Translations under genes and position numbers: made by a program
Source of the DNA: Clostridium cavendishii DSM 21758
GTDB taxonomy: Bacteria > Bacillota > Clostridia > Clostridiales > Clostridiaceae
NCBI RefSeq assembly: GCF_900141845.1
Contig: NZ_FQZB01000016.1
Location: 62,001 to 126,000 of the forward strand
DNA: 64,000 bases
Reading direction: 5' to 3'
Notes under the pieces: generated by a model
Seen by the model: the letters and a program-made list of their open reading frames with translations, nothing else
Databases searched by the model: none
What the model was told of the DNA's origin: nothing
Shown here: positions 7,633-17,072 of the stretch, in pieces
How positions within the stretch are numbered: the stretch's first letter is position 1
Layout of the letters: the number at the start of each line of letters is the position of its first letter

Positions 7633-8028
7633 ATGAGAAAAACAACATTATTAAATTCAGAAATATCAGAAGTAATATCAAAGATGGGACACACTGATAT
7701 GCTTGCCATAGGAGACTGTGGCTTGCCTATTCCAAATGAAACAAGAAGAATAGATTTAGCATTAATAAAAAACTTACCTACATTTATTGATACATTAAAA
7801 GCTGTATTAGAAGAGTTACAAGTTGAAGAAATAATTTTAGCAACTGAAACTAGAGAAGTAAGTCCTAAATTATATGAAGAAATAAACAATTTATTAGGAG
7901 ATAAAAAGGTGACTTTTGTATCTCATGAACAATTAAAGGTGAATTTAAAGAAATGTAAAGCAGTAGTAAGAACAGGAGAACAAACTCCATATGCAAATAT
8001 AATATTGAAATCAGGAGTTGTATTTTAG
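7633..8028 (+). CDS. rbsD: D-ribose pyranase
   Basis: 131 residues from ATG 7633; the GGGGAGGT ribosome site overlaps the end of rbsK. Converts beta-pyranose ribose to the furanose form used by ribokinase. The N-terminal family motif GHTDMLAIGDCGLPIP with the conserved His/Asp pair is present and length matches the family (about 130). An upstream in-frame TTG at 7615 lies inside rbsK and is not needed. Confidence 0.93.
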   Translation: MRKTTLLNSEISEVISKMGHTDMLAIGDCGLPIPNETRRIDLALIKNLPTFIDTLKAVLEELQVEEIILATETREVSPKLYEEINNLLGDKKVTFVSHEQLKVNLKKCKAVVRTGEQTPYANIILKSGVVF

Positions 8029-8040
8029 GAGGTATAACCT

Positions 8041-9537
8041 ATGGATAAAAGAATACCAATGCTTGAAATGAAGAATATATCAAAAAGCTTTCCAGGAGTA
8101 AAAGCTTTAGAAGATGTAAGCTTAAAAGCTTATGGTGGAGAAGTTACTGCACTTATGGGAGAGAATGGAGCTGGTAAATCAACACTTATGAAGATTCTTA
8201 GTGGTGTTTACCAGAAGGATGAAGGTAGTGTATTTATAGAAGGAAATGAAGTAAAAGTAAAAAATATTAAAGAAGCAGAGTCTTATGGAGTTACTATAAT
8301 ACATCAAGAATTAAGTGTTATACCAAATTTAACAGTAGCAGAAAATATATTTTTAGGTAATGAAAAAGTTTCTAAGTTTTCAAGAAGAGTAGATAAAAAG
8401 ATGTTGGAAGAAAGAAGTAAACTATTTTTAGATCAAATAGGATGTAAGATAGATCCTTCAACTTTAGTTAAGGATATCAATGTTGGAGAAAAACAAATGA
8501 TAGAAATTGCTAAAGCTCTAACTAAGAATGCAAGAATAATTATAATGGATGAGCCTACTACAGCTCTTACAGATGTTGAAACTAAGCATTTATTTAATGT
8601 TATAGAAAGCTTAAAGAAAAAAGGAATAGCTATCATTTATATATCACACAGAATGGAAGAAATCTTTGCAATATGTGATAGAGTTGAAGTATTAAGAGAT
8701 GGAAGATATGTTGGAGATGCAAAAATTAAAGATATAGATAATGATAAGCTTATAGCTATGATGGTTGGAAGAAAGATAGAAGATCAATTTCCTTATAAGG
8801 AAGTTAAAAAAGGAAAAGTACTGCTTGAAGCTAAAAACATATCATGCAAAGAAGGCGTAAAAAATGCTTCACTGCATGTTAAAGAAGGTGAAATCTTAGG
8901 GGTTGCAGGACTTATGGGGTCTGGTAGGACAGAGTTTGCTAAAACTATTTTTGGAGATTTCAAGGCAATAGAAGGAACTATAGAGCTTGAAGGAAAGGAA
9001 ATTAAAATAAATTGTCCTAGAGAAGCTATAGATAAAGGTATATGTTATCTTTCTGAAGATAGAAAAAAAGAAGGTTGTGTTCTTAATCTTTCAGTAGGAG
9101 AGAATATGACTCTTTCCAATATTTCCTCTTATGAAAACGTATTAAAAAGAATTGATAAGAAGAAAGAAGCTAAAGAGATAGAAGGTTATATTAAAAAATT
9201 AAATATAAAAACTCCTAATAGACATCAGCTTATTAAAAATTTAAGTGGTGGTAATCAACAAAAAGTTATTTTAGCAAAATGGCTTATGTTATCTCCAAGT
9301 GTTTTAATTATAGATGAACCTACTAGAGGTATAGATGTAGGAGCTAAAAAAGAAATTTACGAATTATTAAATGAATTAAAAGCCAAAGGTAAAGCAATAA
9401 TTATGATAAGTTCAGACCTTCCAGAAGTACTAGGAATAAGCGATAGAATAATTGTCATGAGTGAAGGTAGAGTTACAGGAGAATTAAAAAGAGAAGAAGC
9501 TAATCAAGAAAATATAATGAAATTAGCCTTAGCATAA
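8041..9537 (+). CDS. rbsA: Ribose ABC transporter, ATP-binding protein
   Basis: 498 residues from ATG 8041 with GGAGGTATAACCT upstream. Double ABC protein of the sugar (CUT2) class. Domain 1 has GENGAGKSTLMKILSG (Walker A) and IIMDEPTTALT (Walker B). Domain 2 has the degenerate loop GLMGSGRTEFAKTIFG, then LSGGNQQKVILAKWL and LIIDEPTRGIDVGAK. It drives ribose import with RbsC and RbsB. Full family length. Cotranscribed with the flanking genes. Confidence 0.94.
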   Translation: MDKRIPMLEMKNISKSFPGVKALEDVSLKAYGGEVTALMGENGAGKSTLMKILSGVYQKDEGSVFIEGNEVKVKNIKEAESYGVTIIHQELSVIPNLTVAENIFLGNEKVSKFSRRVDKKMLEERSKLFLDQIGCKIDPSTLVKDINVGEKQMIEIAKALTKNARIIIMDEPTTALTDVETKHLFNVIESLKKKGIAIIYISHRMEEIFAICDRVEVLRDGRYVGDAKIKDIDNDKLIAMMVGRKIEDQFPYKEVKKGKVLLEAKNISCKEGVKNASLHVKEGEILGVAGLMGSGRTEFAKTIFGDFKAIEGTIELEGKEIKINCPREAIDKGICYLSEDRKKEGCVLNLSVGENMTLSNISSYENVLKRIDKKKEAKEIEGYIKKLNIKTPNRHQLIKNLSGGNQQKVILAKWLMLSPSVLIIDEPTRGIDVGAKKEIYELLNELKAKGKAIIMISSDLPEVLGISDRIIVMSEGRVTGELKREEANQENIMKLALA

Positions 9538-9564
9538 GAGTAAAAGTAATAAGGAGTGAACAAG

Positions 9565-10494
9565 ATGAACATCAATTTAAAAACAATGGAAAAATATAAA
9601 TCACTAATTGCTCTAATAGTATTATGTGTGGGAATATCTATTATTACACCAAGTTTTTTAACATTTGCAAATATAACAAATGTACTTACTCAAGTATCAG
9701 TAAATGCGATAATAGCAGTAGGAATGACTTTCGTAATATTAACAGGGGGAATAGATCTTTCAGTTGGTTCAACTTTAGCTATAACAGGAGCGATAGCAGC
9801 TAGTATTGTAAAATCAACAGGAAATGTATTCTTAGCATTTATAGTAGCAGCTATAATAGGTACAGCTATAGGACTTGTAAACGGTATAATAATTTCTAAA
9901 GGGAAGCTTCAAGCATTTATTGCAACTCTTGCAACTATGACAATATTAAGAGGACTTACTTATGTATTTACAAATGGAACACCAATATCAGGACTTGGAA
10001 AAGGATTTACTTCTTTAGGAAATGGACAAATAGCAGTACTTCCAGTGCCAGTTTTAATAACAGCTTTAGTATTTATAATAGCATATTATGCATTAACACA
10101 AACAAGATTTGGTAGATATTTATATGCACTAGGTGGGAACGAAGATTCAGCTAGATTATCAGGAATTAATACAGATAAAATAAAGGCAACTGCATATGCA
10201 GTATCAGGTCTAGTAGCTGCATTAAGTGGAATTATAGTAACAAGTAGAATAGGTTCAGCTTCACCAAATGCTGGTGTAGGTTATGAACTAGATGCAATAG
10301 CTGCCGTAGTAATTGGTGGAACAAGTCTTTCAGGTGGAGAAGGTAAAATAACTGGAACAATAATTGGTGCTCTTATAATTGGGGTACTTAACAACGGACT
10401 AAATTTAATGAACGTATCACCATTCTATCAATCAATAGTAAAAGGAGCAGTTATATTAATAGCTGTACTTATGGATAAGAAAGGTAGAAAATAA
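9565..10494 (+). CDS. rbsC: Ribose ABC transporter, permease
   Basis: 309 residues from ATG 9565; AAGGAG lies 8 bases before it, whereas an in-frame GTG at 9556 overlaps that site. Strongly hydrophobic with about eight or more membrane segments. Carries the CUT2 permease signatures GGIDLSVGSTLAITGA and GYELDAIAAVVIGGTSLSGG. Forms the channel with RbsA and receives ribose from RbsB. Fourth gene of the operon. Confidence 0.93.
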   Translation: MNINLKTMEKYKSLIALIVLCVGISIITPSFLTFANITNVLTQVSVNAIIAVGMTFVILTGGIDLSVGSTLAITGAIAASIVKSTGNVFLAFIVAAIIGTAIGLVNGIIISKGKLQAFIATLATMTILRGLTYVFTNGTPISGLGKGFTSLGNGQIAVLPVPVLITALVFIIAYYALTQTRFGRYLYALGGNEDSARLSGINTDKIKATAYAVSGLVAALSGIIVTSRIGSASPNAGVGYELDAIAAVVIGGTSLSGGEGKITGTIIGALIIGVLNNGLNLMNVSPFYQSIVKGAVILIAVLMDKKGRK

Positions 10495-10507
10495 GGAGGA
10501 AGTTAAA

Positions 10508-11413
10508 ATGAAAAATAAAATAAAGAAGATTTTAACCCTTTCCTTAGTTGCCACAATATCATTAGGTAGCTTTGTAGGATGTAGTAAAAAGGATAAACCA
10601 ACTTTAGGTATGGTAGTATCAACTTTAAATAACCCTTTCTTCTTATCTATGAAAGATGGAGCTGAAAAGAAGGCTAAAGAAATGGGATACAATTTGGTAG
10701 TTTTGGATTCTCAAAATGATCCAGCTAAGGAAAGATCAAATGTAGAAGATTTAGTTCAACTTGGGATAAAAGCACTTATTTTAAATCCTACAGATTCAGA
10801 TGCAGCAGAAAATACGGCAAATGTATTAAAGAAAAAGGAAATTCCAATAATAACATTAGATAGAGGTGTAAATAATGTAGATATTGATTTACACATAGCT
10901 TCTGACAATATTGTTGGTGGAGAAATGGCTGGTAAATATGTTTTAGATAATGTGAAAAAAAGTGAAATAAAGGTAGTAGAACTTCAAGGAGTACCAGGAG
11001 CTTCAGCAACAAGAGATAGAGGAAAAGGATTTCATAATATCTTAGATAAAGATCCAAAAGTTAAATTTGTGTCAGTTCAAGCTGCAGATTTTGATAGACA
11101 AAAAGGGTTAACAGTAATGGAGAATATAATTCAGGCAAATCCAGAAATAGATGTAGTATTTGCACATAACGATGAAATGGCTTTGGGAGCTATAAAGGCA
11201 TTAAAAGCAGCAAATAAGACCAATACAATGGTAATAGGCTTTGATGGAAATGATGATGCAAAAGAGGCTGTAAAAAATGGAGATATGACTATAACAATTG
11301 CACAACAGCCAGATTTGATGGGATCTTTAGCAGTAGAATATGGAGATAAATTTGCAAAAGCAGAAAAAGTTGATAAATTTATTCCAGCTGATTTAAAAAT
11401 ATTTAAAAAATAA
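10508..11413 (+). CDS. rbsB: Ribose ABC transporter, substrate-binding lipoprotein
   Basis: 301 residues from ATG 10508 with AAGGAGGAAG upstream. An N-terminal signal with a lipobox-like end (SFVGC, Cys about residue 22) indicates a membrane-anchored lipoprotein. The periplasmic-binding-protein type 1 fold is shown by GMVVSTLNNPFFLSMKDGAE, ILNPTDSDAA, VQAADFDRQKG and FAHNDEMALGAI, which contact the sugar in RbsB homologues. Last structural gene of the operon before a strong terminator. Confidence 0.94.
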   Translation: MKNKIKKILTLSLVATISLGSFVGCSKKDKPTLGMVVSTLNNPFFLSMKDGAEKKAKEMGYNLVVLDSQNDPAKERSNVEDLVQLGIKALILNPTDSDAAENTANVLKKKEIPIITLDRGVNNVDIDLHIASDNIVGGEMAGKYVLDNVKKSEIKVVELQGVPGASATRDRGKGFHNILDKDPKVKFVSVQAADFDRQKGLTVMENIIQANPEIDVVFAHNDEMALGAIKALKAANKTNTMVIGFDGNDDAKEAVKNGDMTITIAQQPDLMGSLAVEYGDKFAKAEKVDKFIPADLKIFKK

Positions 11414-11425
11414 ATAATTGATTTT

Positions 11426-11479
11426 AAATCGAATGGGTGTTAAATTAGCTATAAAATTTATAAGCCCATTCGATTTTTT
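11426..11479 (+). terminator. rbs operon terminator
   Basis: AAATCGAATGGG / CCCATTCGATTT stem followed by TTTT. It separates rbsB from the regulator gene. Confidence 0.85.
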
Positions 11480-11495
11480 AGTATTAAGTAAGTAA

Positions 11496-11523
11496 TTACA
11501 AATTGGAAGTTGTTTGATATAAT
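11496..11523 (+). promoter_or_regulatory. Promoter of the LacI-type regulator gene
   Basis: TTACAA (11496-11501), 16-base spacer, TATAAT (11518-11523). Confidence 0.45.
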
Positions 11524-11556
11524 GGGGTTACAAAATCAGGAGAGAGAGGATAATTT

Positions 11557-12555
11557 ATGAGCAAGGTAAGATTAGCAGATATAGCAAAGATGGCTAACGT
11601 TTCAAAGACAACGGTCTCAATGGTATTAAATGATAAAAATATAAATGTTTCAGAAGAAACTAGAAAGAACATAAAAAGGATAGCAGAAGAGTTAAATTAC
11701 ATACCAGATACAGTAGCACGAAGTTTAAGTACTAAAAAGACAAATATATTAGGTATAATAAATCCTGATATTGAAAATCCATTTTTTTCAGAAATGGTAA
11801 AAGCTATAGAGAAGAAGGCTGAGTATTATAAATATAGCATTATACTTTGTAATAGTTATAATGATTATAAAAAAGAAGAAAAATACTTAAAACTTTTAAT
11901 AAGTAAAAGAGTAGATGGGGTTATAGTTTTATCTGGAGGAAAAGGAAGTACAGCTATAGACACATTAAAGAAAAATAAAATTCCTTTTGTGGTAGTAGAT
12001 AGATATATAGAAAGTGAAGAATCATATAGTGGAGTCTTTTGTGATAATGATAAAGGAATAGATATTGGGGTTAGATATTTGTTTGATAAAGGAAAAAGAA
12101 ATATAGCATTTATAAGAGGAGAAGAGGAGTTAACAGCTGCTAATTTAAGATATAATGCTTTTGAAAAAACAGCTAAGGATCTTGGAATATTCAATAAAAA
12201 CTTAGTAGAAGAAGAAAGCTTTACAATAGAAGGTGGTAAAAATAGTACCCAAAAATTGATGGAAAAAAAGGAAAAAGTAGATGCTATATTTTATAGCTCT
12301 GATGTTATGGCACTTGGAGGAATGAAGTATTTGATTAGAAATGGATATAAAGTTCCAGAAGATATATCAGTACTTGGCTATGATAATATAAATATAGCTT
12401 CATTAATAGAGCCAGAACTAACTACTATTGCTCAGCCAATTTATGAAATGGGTAAGAAAGCATGTGAGCTTTTGATTGAGATGATTGATGAACAGAAAGA
12501 AGAAAAAATAATATATTTAGATCCTAAGCTTGTAGAAAGAAGTACTGTATTATAG
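11557..12555 (+). CDS. rbsR: LacI-family transcriptional regulator, probable ribose repressor
   Basis: 332 residues from ATG 11557 after AGGAGAGAGG. The N-terminal helix-turn-helix (RLADIAKMANVSKTTVSMVL) and hinge helix (YIPDTVARSLSTKKT) are classic LacI. The rest is a sugar-binding-protein-like core (NPDIENPFFSEM; FYSSDVMALGGMKYL; LGYDNINIASLIEPELTTI). Its place right after rbsB and the AAACGTTT operators before rbsK make it the likely rbs repressor. It has its own promoter behind the operon terminator. The ligand is inferred. Confidence 0.88.
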   Translation: MSKVRLADIAKMANVSKTTVSMVLNDKNINVSEETRKNIKRIAEELNYIPDTVARSLSTKKTNILGIINPDIENPFFSEMVKAIEKKAEYYKYSIILCNSYNDYKKEEKYLKLLISKRVDGVIVLSGGKGSTAIDTLKKNKIPFVVVDRYIESEESYSGVFCDNDKGIDIGVRYLFDKGKRNIAFIRGEEELTAANLRYNAFEKTAKDLGIFNKNLVEEESFTIEGGKNSTQKLMEKKEKVDAIFYSSDVMALGGMKYLIRNGYKVPEDISVLGYDNINIASLIEPELTTIAQPIYEMGKKACELLIEMIDEQKEEKIIYLDPKLVERSTVL

Positions 12556-12575
12556 TGGTGTATATAGAAAATGTA

Positions 12576-12600
12576 AAGAGGGGGAGAACCCTCTTTTTTG
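12576..12600 (+). terminator. Terminator after rbsR
   Basis: AAGAGGG / CCCTCTT stem with a purine loop, followed by TTTT. Confidence 0.8.
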
Positions 12601-12782
12601 TTGAAAATAAATATTATAGTTCTAAAAAATTATTATTAAGATTTGATAATAATAGTTTTTTGTTTCATATGTTTTTTGTTATAAATAACCTTAATTTATA
12701 ATAAAAAATCTACTATTTTTTAGAATTATTAAAATAAAAGGTATTAAAGCAGAATATTATTTAATTTATTATCAGGAAAATT

Positions 12783-12811
12783 TTGTAAAATAATAAATAT
12801 TATGTTAGAAT
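12783..12811 (+). promoter_or_regulatory. Promoter of the DUF3232-like gene
   Basis: TTGTAA, 17-base spacer, TAGAAT at 12806-12811. It lies at the end of an otherwise featureless AT-rich gap (12601-12780). Confidence 0.45.
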
Positions 12812-12849
12812 ATAAATAAGTAATGCAATTGAGAATTGGAGGATAAATT

Positions 12850-13221
12850 ATGTTTAGAGAAAAAATTAATGAATTCATTAGTGTTGTTTCTAAAACTGAT
12901 GATTTTGAATGTCTGGATATCATGGAAGAACTCATAAAATCTGCTTCAGATTATGTAAGAAGAGTTAATGTATTGGAAATAGGACTTATGGTTGGTAAAT
13001 ACAATAAAGATGGAGATGAATATAGGAAATATGTTGATAAACTTGATAAACAAAAAAGTAATGCGCATAGTGGGCTAATATCAAATGTTAAGATTATTAA
13101 TAGACTGTGTAGAAATAATAATCTTCCCCTAATATATGAAGGAAATGAAGAAGATAAGATAGAGGTAGCCGATTTTGCTAAAAATGTAGTGAATGAATTA
13201 TTTAATATACAAAAAATATAA
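12850..13221 (+). CDS. DUF3232-like protein
   Basis: 123 residues from ATG 12850 after TTGGAGGA. Soluble and helical. The segment YRKYVDKLDKQKSNAHSGLI followed by KIINRLCRNNNLPLIYEG and a C-terminal VADFAKNVVNELF recalls the DUF3232 family found mainly in clostridia, whose function is not known. The R-x-x-x-x-K-L-x-x-x-R/K-S-x-A-H-x-G-L-I core suggests a nucleotide- or nucleic-acid-related helical bundle, but this is a guess. Single-gene unit with its own promoter and terminator. Confidence 0.6.
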   Translation: MFREKINEFISVVSKTDDFECLDIMEELIKSASDYVRRVNVLEIGLMVGKYNKDGDEYRKYVDKLDKQKSNAHSGLISNVKIINRLCRNNNLPLIYEGNEEDKIEVADFAKNVVNELFNIQKI

Positions 13222-13233
13222 TATTTAAAGCTA

Positions 13234-13275
13234 TAGACTGTATCTATTTTTTAATAGGGTACAGTCTAATTTTTT
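13234..13275 (+). terminator. Terminator
   Basis: TAGACTGTA / TACAGTCTA 9-bp stem followed by ATTTTTT. Confidence 0.8.
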
Positions 13276-13469
13276 AGATAATCTTTAGTATATAACTAAT
13301 ATATATACTTTTATAAAAATAATAACAAATTTTAATAATTCCATATATATTGTATAATTATGGACACAATTGGTTTTATTATATATAATAAGCCTGATAG
13401 TATATTCTTTATTAAAACTTATAAAATTGAATAAAGTTAAGCAATTTGCAAAAGAGAAAAGGGGAGAAA

Positions 13470-15506
13470 ATGATGCAAAAGAATAAATTCAAGTGGAAAA
13501 ATAGTTTGAAATTTAAACTTATAATTTTTATTAATTTAATTTTAATTTTAACTATTTTAATTCAAGGTGCTTTTAGTATAAGTACAAATTATAAACAAAG
13601 TAAGAATTATTACGAACAGAATTCTAATGCCAATTTGAAAAATGGTAAGGATTTTATTATTAATTTTATTGAGGAAAATAAAAACATTTTAAAATCTATA
13701 GGTGGAAATAAAAATTTAGTAGAAAAGGTAACTAGTGATGAGGCTAGTAAATCATTAATGATAGACAGCCTTAAATCAATAAAAGAATCAAATAGTAAAG
13801 TATTATCTGCATATTTTGCAAGTGAGGATAGAAAGACATATTTAATTTATCCTGAAGTAGATATTAAAGCTCCAGAAAAAGATGATAATACAGAAGATAT
13901 TCCAACACCTAGTGATATGGGTAACTATGGTAAAATAGCAATGGAGAGTAAAAGCGCAGTGGTTACCCCTACATACTATGATAAACGTTTTAAGAAGTTT
14001 ATGATTTCTATTTTTATGGGAGTAAAAAATTCAGATAATACTAATAGTATTATTGGAGTAGATTTAGATTTATCAGTTTTAAATGAGAATATGAGTGATT
14101 TTAAATTTGGACAAACAGGTACTTTTAGTGTTGTAGATGCAAAGGGGTATACAATTGCAGATACTAATAAGGAGTTAACAGGTAAAAAAATTAACATAGC
14201 ATCTGTTATTAAAAATCTTAATAGTAATAATACGATTTCTTATGATGAAAATATAAATGGTGTAAATAAGAAAATTACAATTACGCCTGTTATAGATAAA
14301 CAAATTTACATAGTAACGACTATAAATAATCAAGAAATAACTAAAACATCAATGGAATTATTAATAAGAGTAATAATATATAGTTTAATAATAATAATTT
14401 TATCATTTGTAATAGTATCAATATTTGTAAGAAAAGTAACAACAAATATTAAAGCATTAAGCGATGATATGGTTTCAATAGGGAATGGAGATTTAACTAT
14501 TAGAAGTAAAGTGGTAGCAAATGATGAAATAGGAATTTTATCTGGTGCATTTAATAAGATGATAGATGATTTAAATATATTAGTTAGTAAAAATACAGAG
14601 GCATCATCATCAATAAAAGAAAATACTTCAAATATGAGTCAAAACTTTAATCAATCAGTTGAGATAATTACAGAGGTTACAGCAAGTATTACAGAAATTG
14701 CACGAACAAGTGAGAATCAAACTTCAGAAATAAATGATATATTATCAGAAAATGAATCCTTAAATAAAGCAATAAAAAATGTGTCTGATAATATTACAAG
14801 TATTAAACAAATATGTGATAATGCTAAATTAGTAGTAGATTCAGGATTAAATACAGTAGACAATTTAATTAATACCACAGAAGAAAATAATATAGTATTA
14901 AAATCCGTCACACATAATATGAACGAAGTTATAAGCAGTTCGAAGGAAATTAATTCATTTGTTGAAGTAATTAAGTCAATAGCAGAACAAACCAATTTAC
15001 TTTCACTTAATGCTTCTATTGAATCAGCTAGAGCAGGAGAAGCTGGAAAAGGCTTTGCAGTAGTTGCAAATGAAATAAGAAATCTTGCAGATGAAAGTTC
15101 TAAGGCTACAGAAGAAATAAAGCTTATGATTGATAATATGAATAACAAGACAAGTAGCATTCAAGTGGAAGTAAGCAGTATTAAGAATGCTATTGAAAAA
15201 CAAAATAATGCAGTAGAAGATACAAAATGTAGATTTAAAGATACAGCAGATTTGATTTTAAATTTAAATAGTGCTGTCAATACTATTGCTTCACTTAATG
15301 AAAGTATGGTAAAGATAAAAGAACTGATATCAGTAAAATTAGACTCGCTAGCTTCTGGAATTGAAGAAAGTTCAGCTGCTACTGAGGAAATATCAGCATC
15401 ATCTGAAGAGCAATTATCTATAATGGAAGTACTCGGAAGGATGACTGAGGATTTATCTAATTTATCACAGGAGTTGTCAGAAAGTATATCAAAGTTTAAG
15501 TTATAA
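13470..15506 (+). CDS. Methyl-accepting chemotaxis protein
   Basis: 678 residues from ATG 13470; AAAGGGGAG ends 5 bases upstream, and an in-frame TTG at 13446 has no site. Two membrane segments (about 16-38 and 297-321) enclose an extracellular Cache-type sensor (YPEVDIKAPEKDD, GVKNSDNTNSIIGVDLDLSVL). A HAMP domain (322-375, NGDLTIRSKV) and a long cytoplasmic coiled coil follow. The kinase-control tip is IAEQTNLLSLNASIESARAG followed by GKGFAVVANEIRNLADESS. It signals to CheA/CheW. The C-terminus has no CheR-binding pentapeptide. Monocistronic. Confidence 0.92.
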   Translation: MMQKNKFKWKNSLKFKLIIFINLILILTILIQGAFSISTNYKQSKNYYEQNSNANLKNGKDFIINFIEENKNILKSIGGNKNLVEKVTSDEASKSLMIDSLKSIKESNSKVLSAYFASEDRKTYLIYPEVDIKAPEKDDNTEDIPTPSDMGNYGKIAMESKSAVVTPTYYDKRFKKFMISIFMGVKNSDNTNSIIGVDLDLSVLNENMSDFKFGQTGTFSVVDAKGYTIADTNKELTGKKINIASVIKNLNSNNTISYDENINGVNKKITITPVIDKQIYIVTTINNQEITKTSMELLIRVIIYSLIIIILSFVIVSIFVRKVTTNIKALSDDMVSIGNGDLTIRSKVVANDEIGILSGAFNKMIDDLNILVSKNTEASSSIKENTSNMSQNFNQSVEIITEVTASITEIARTSENQTSEINDILSENESLNKAIKNVSDNITSIKQICDNAKLVVDSGLNTVDNLINTTEENNIVLKSVTHNMNEVISSSKEINSFVEVIKSIAEQTNLLSLNASIESARAGEAGKGFAVVANEIRNLADESSKATEEIKLMIDNMNNKTSSIQVEVSSIKNAIEKQNNAVEDTKCRFKDTADLILNLNSAVNTIASLNESMVKIKELISVKLDSLASGIEESSAATEEISASSEEQLSIMEVLGRMTEDLSNLSQELSESISKFKL

Positions 15507-15509
15507 AGT

Positions 15510-15546
15510 AAAAGTCCAAGTTATTTTTAAATGGCTTGGACTTTTT
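15510..15546 (+). terminator. Terminator between chemoreceptor and convergent cyclase gene
   Basis: AAAAGTCCAAG / CTTGGACTTTT stem followed by T-rich sequence. It can serve both strands because the flanking genes converge. Confidence 0.8.
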
Positions 15547-15553
15547 AATTTTA

Positions 15554-16741
15554 TTAATAAAGCATATAATGTTTTTTCATATATTTATTTTTGTACATAT
15601 TTTTATCAGCTTCACTTAATAAGTTAAGAATATTTTTAGATGAAGAAGAATATGAAAAACCGGATGAAAGGTGGATAGGCATTTTGGAATTTATGTTATA
15701 TTCTTCAATTTCATGTAGCATTTTTTTATACATATTTTGAGATTCTTTAAGAGTTGTATTTGGAAGAATAATAATAAACTCATCTCCGCCATTTCTAACA
15801 AGTATGGAATCTTTATTGAAGGTATTTTTGAAAAATTTAGAAACATTTCTTATTAACAAATCACCTGATGAATGACCTAAAGTATCATTAATATATTTAA
15901 GGTTATCTAAATCACATACTATAATACCTATAGGGGTGTCAGAATCTGTAATTAGTAGTTCTATTTGTTTATTAAGATAAGTTCTATTATATAATTTTGT
16001 TAAACCATCATGGTAGCTTAGTGTTTCTAATTTTTTTTCAAGTTCTTTTCTTTCAGTAACGTTTCTACTAATTCCTTCAATATATATCAAGTCACCATTA
16101 ATGTCAAAAGTTGGTATAATATAATCTTCAATCCAAATATAGTTGCCATTTTTATGTTTAAATCTTGTACAAAACATTTTACTAAAATCAGAGTTTTTAT
16201 CAGTTTTACTTTTTTGAATTTCAAAATCATCAGGATGTACAAGTTTAAATGGTAGATATAAGTCATTATAAAAATCATTTGCATCGAAGCCCAAAACATG
16301 TTTAATAGCTGGATTTATATAAGTAAATTTATGCGTAGGTTTAAGTTCATATTTAAAAATAATATCTTTCCCCTTTTCAAGTATTTTACTAAAGTTAGTG
16401 AGATTTCTTTCTAAATTAATGTATTTACTTATATCAAAACAAGAAAGTTCTAATCCTATATTATTGGCCTTATTATCAATTAAAGGTTTTGCAAAAATAT
16501 CAAGATATAGTTTTTCTCCATTTTTTTTTGTAGATAAAACTTGAATACTTGAATTTATGACTGTAGTATCTAAATTTTGATCTAAGTAATTATTAATATA
16601 AGTATTTATTATTTCATTTAAATGAAAACCTAAAATATCGTAACAATTAGGTGATATTGAAACAATAATTCCATTAGAATCTATTTTAATATTTAATTCT
16701 CTTGTTAATTGAAATTCATTATAGTTATTAAGTAAAGTCAT
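15554..16741 (-). CDS. PAS-PAS-GGDEF diguanylate cyclase
   Basis: 395 residues. Start set at the ATG whose first base is 16741, because TTGGAGGA lies 8 bases upstream on the minus strand; the frame continues further up without a better site. Two PAS domains (about 15-110 and 115-225; the second has its PAC end EGISRNVTERKELEKKL) precede a GGDEF domain (240-395) with DGLTKLYNRTYL and intact active-site VRNGGDEFIIILP. It makes cyclic di-GMP in the cytoplasm, controlled by a PAS-bound cue. I see no clear RxxD inhibitory site upstream of GGDEF and no membrane segment. Convergent with the chemoreceptor gene. Confidence 0.88.
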   Translation of the reverse strand: MTLLNNYNEFQLTRELNIKIDSNGIIVSISPNCYDILGFHLNEIINTYINNYLDQNLDTTVINSSIQVLSTKKNGEKLYLDIFAKPLIDNKANNIGLELSCFDISKYINLERNLTNFSKILEKGKDIIFKYELKPTHKFTYINPAIKHVLGFDANDFYNDLYLPFKLVHPDDFEIQKSKTDKNSDFSKMFCTRFKHKNGNYIWIEDYIIPTFDINGDLIYIEGISRNVTERKELEKKLETLSYHDGLTKLYNRTYLNKQIELLITDSDTPIGIIVCDLDNLKYINDTLGHSSGDLLIRNVSKFFKNTFNKDSILVRNGGDEFIIILPNTTLKESQNMYKKMLHEIEEYNINSKMPIHLSSGFSYSSSSKNILNLLSEADKNMYKNKYMKKHYMLY

Positions 16742-17072
16742 TAAGCATTCCTCCAAATAGTAAGCATACAATACAAATAAGTAGAAGTTAATTAACTAAA
16801 TTATGTATATAAGGTTAGTATAATTAAAACTAAAAGTGTTCATATAAAACTAATTTTAAGAGTATAGTTTTATTATTATATATATTAACTAAATTTAAAT
16901 ATAATACATAATTATATTTTAACATTAAAAAATAAGAAAGTTTTTTAAATTAAGGGAGAGTAAAATATAGTTAAATAAATTCAAGTTTGCTTATTGATGC
17001 TGGAAAACTTGTTGAATATATTGAAGAATGATATAATATTAACAATGAGTTTCTGGGTAATTGGAGAAAATT
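16742..17072. other. Divergent intergenic region with a decayed fragment
   Basis: AT-rich. A frame at 16981-17031 (SSLLIDAGKLVEYIEE, then stop) reads like the tail of a protein but has no start, so it is probably a gene relic. No clear promoter could be assigned. Confidence 0.3.

Noticed and set aside
14717..15160. Antisense frame of 147 codons inside the chemoreceptor gene
   Set aside because: A mirror of the MCP coding pattern; no start site and the sense strand has all conserved motifs.
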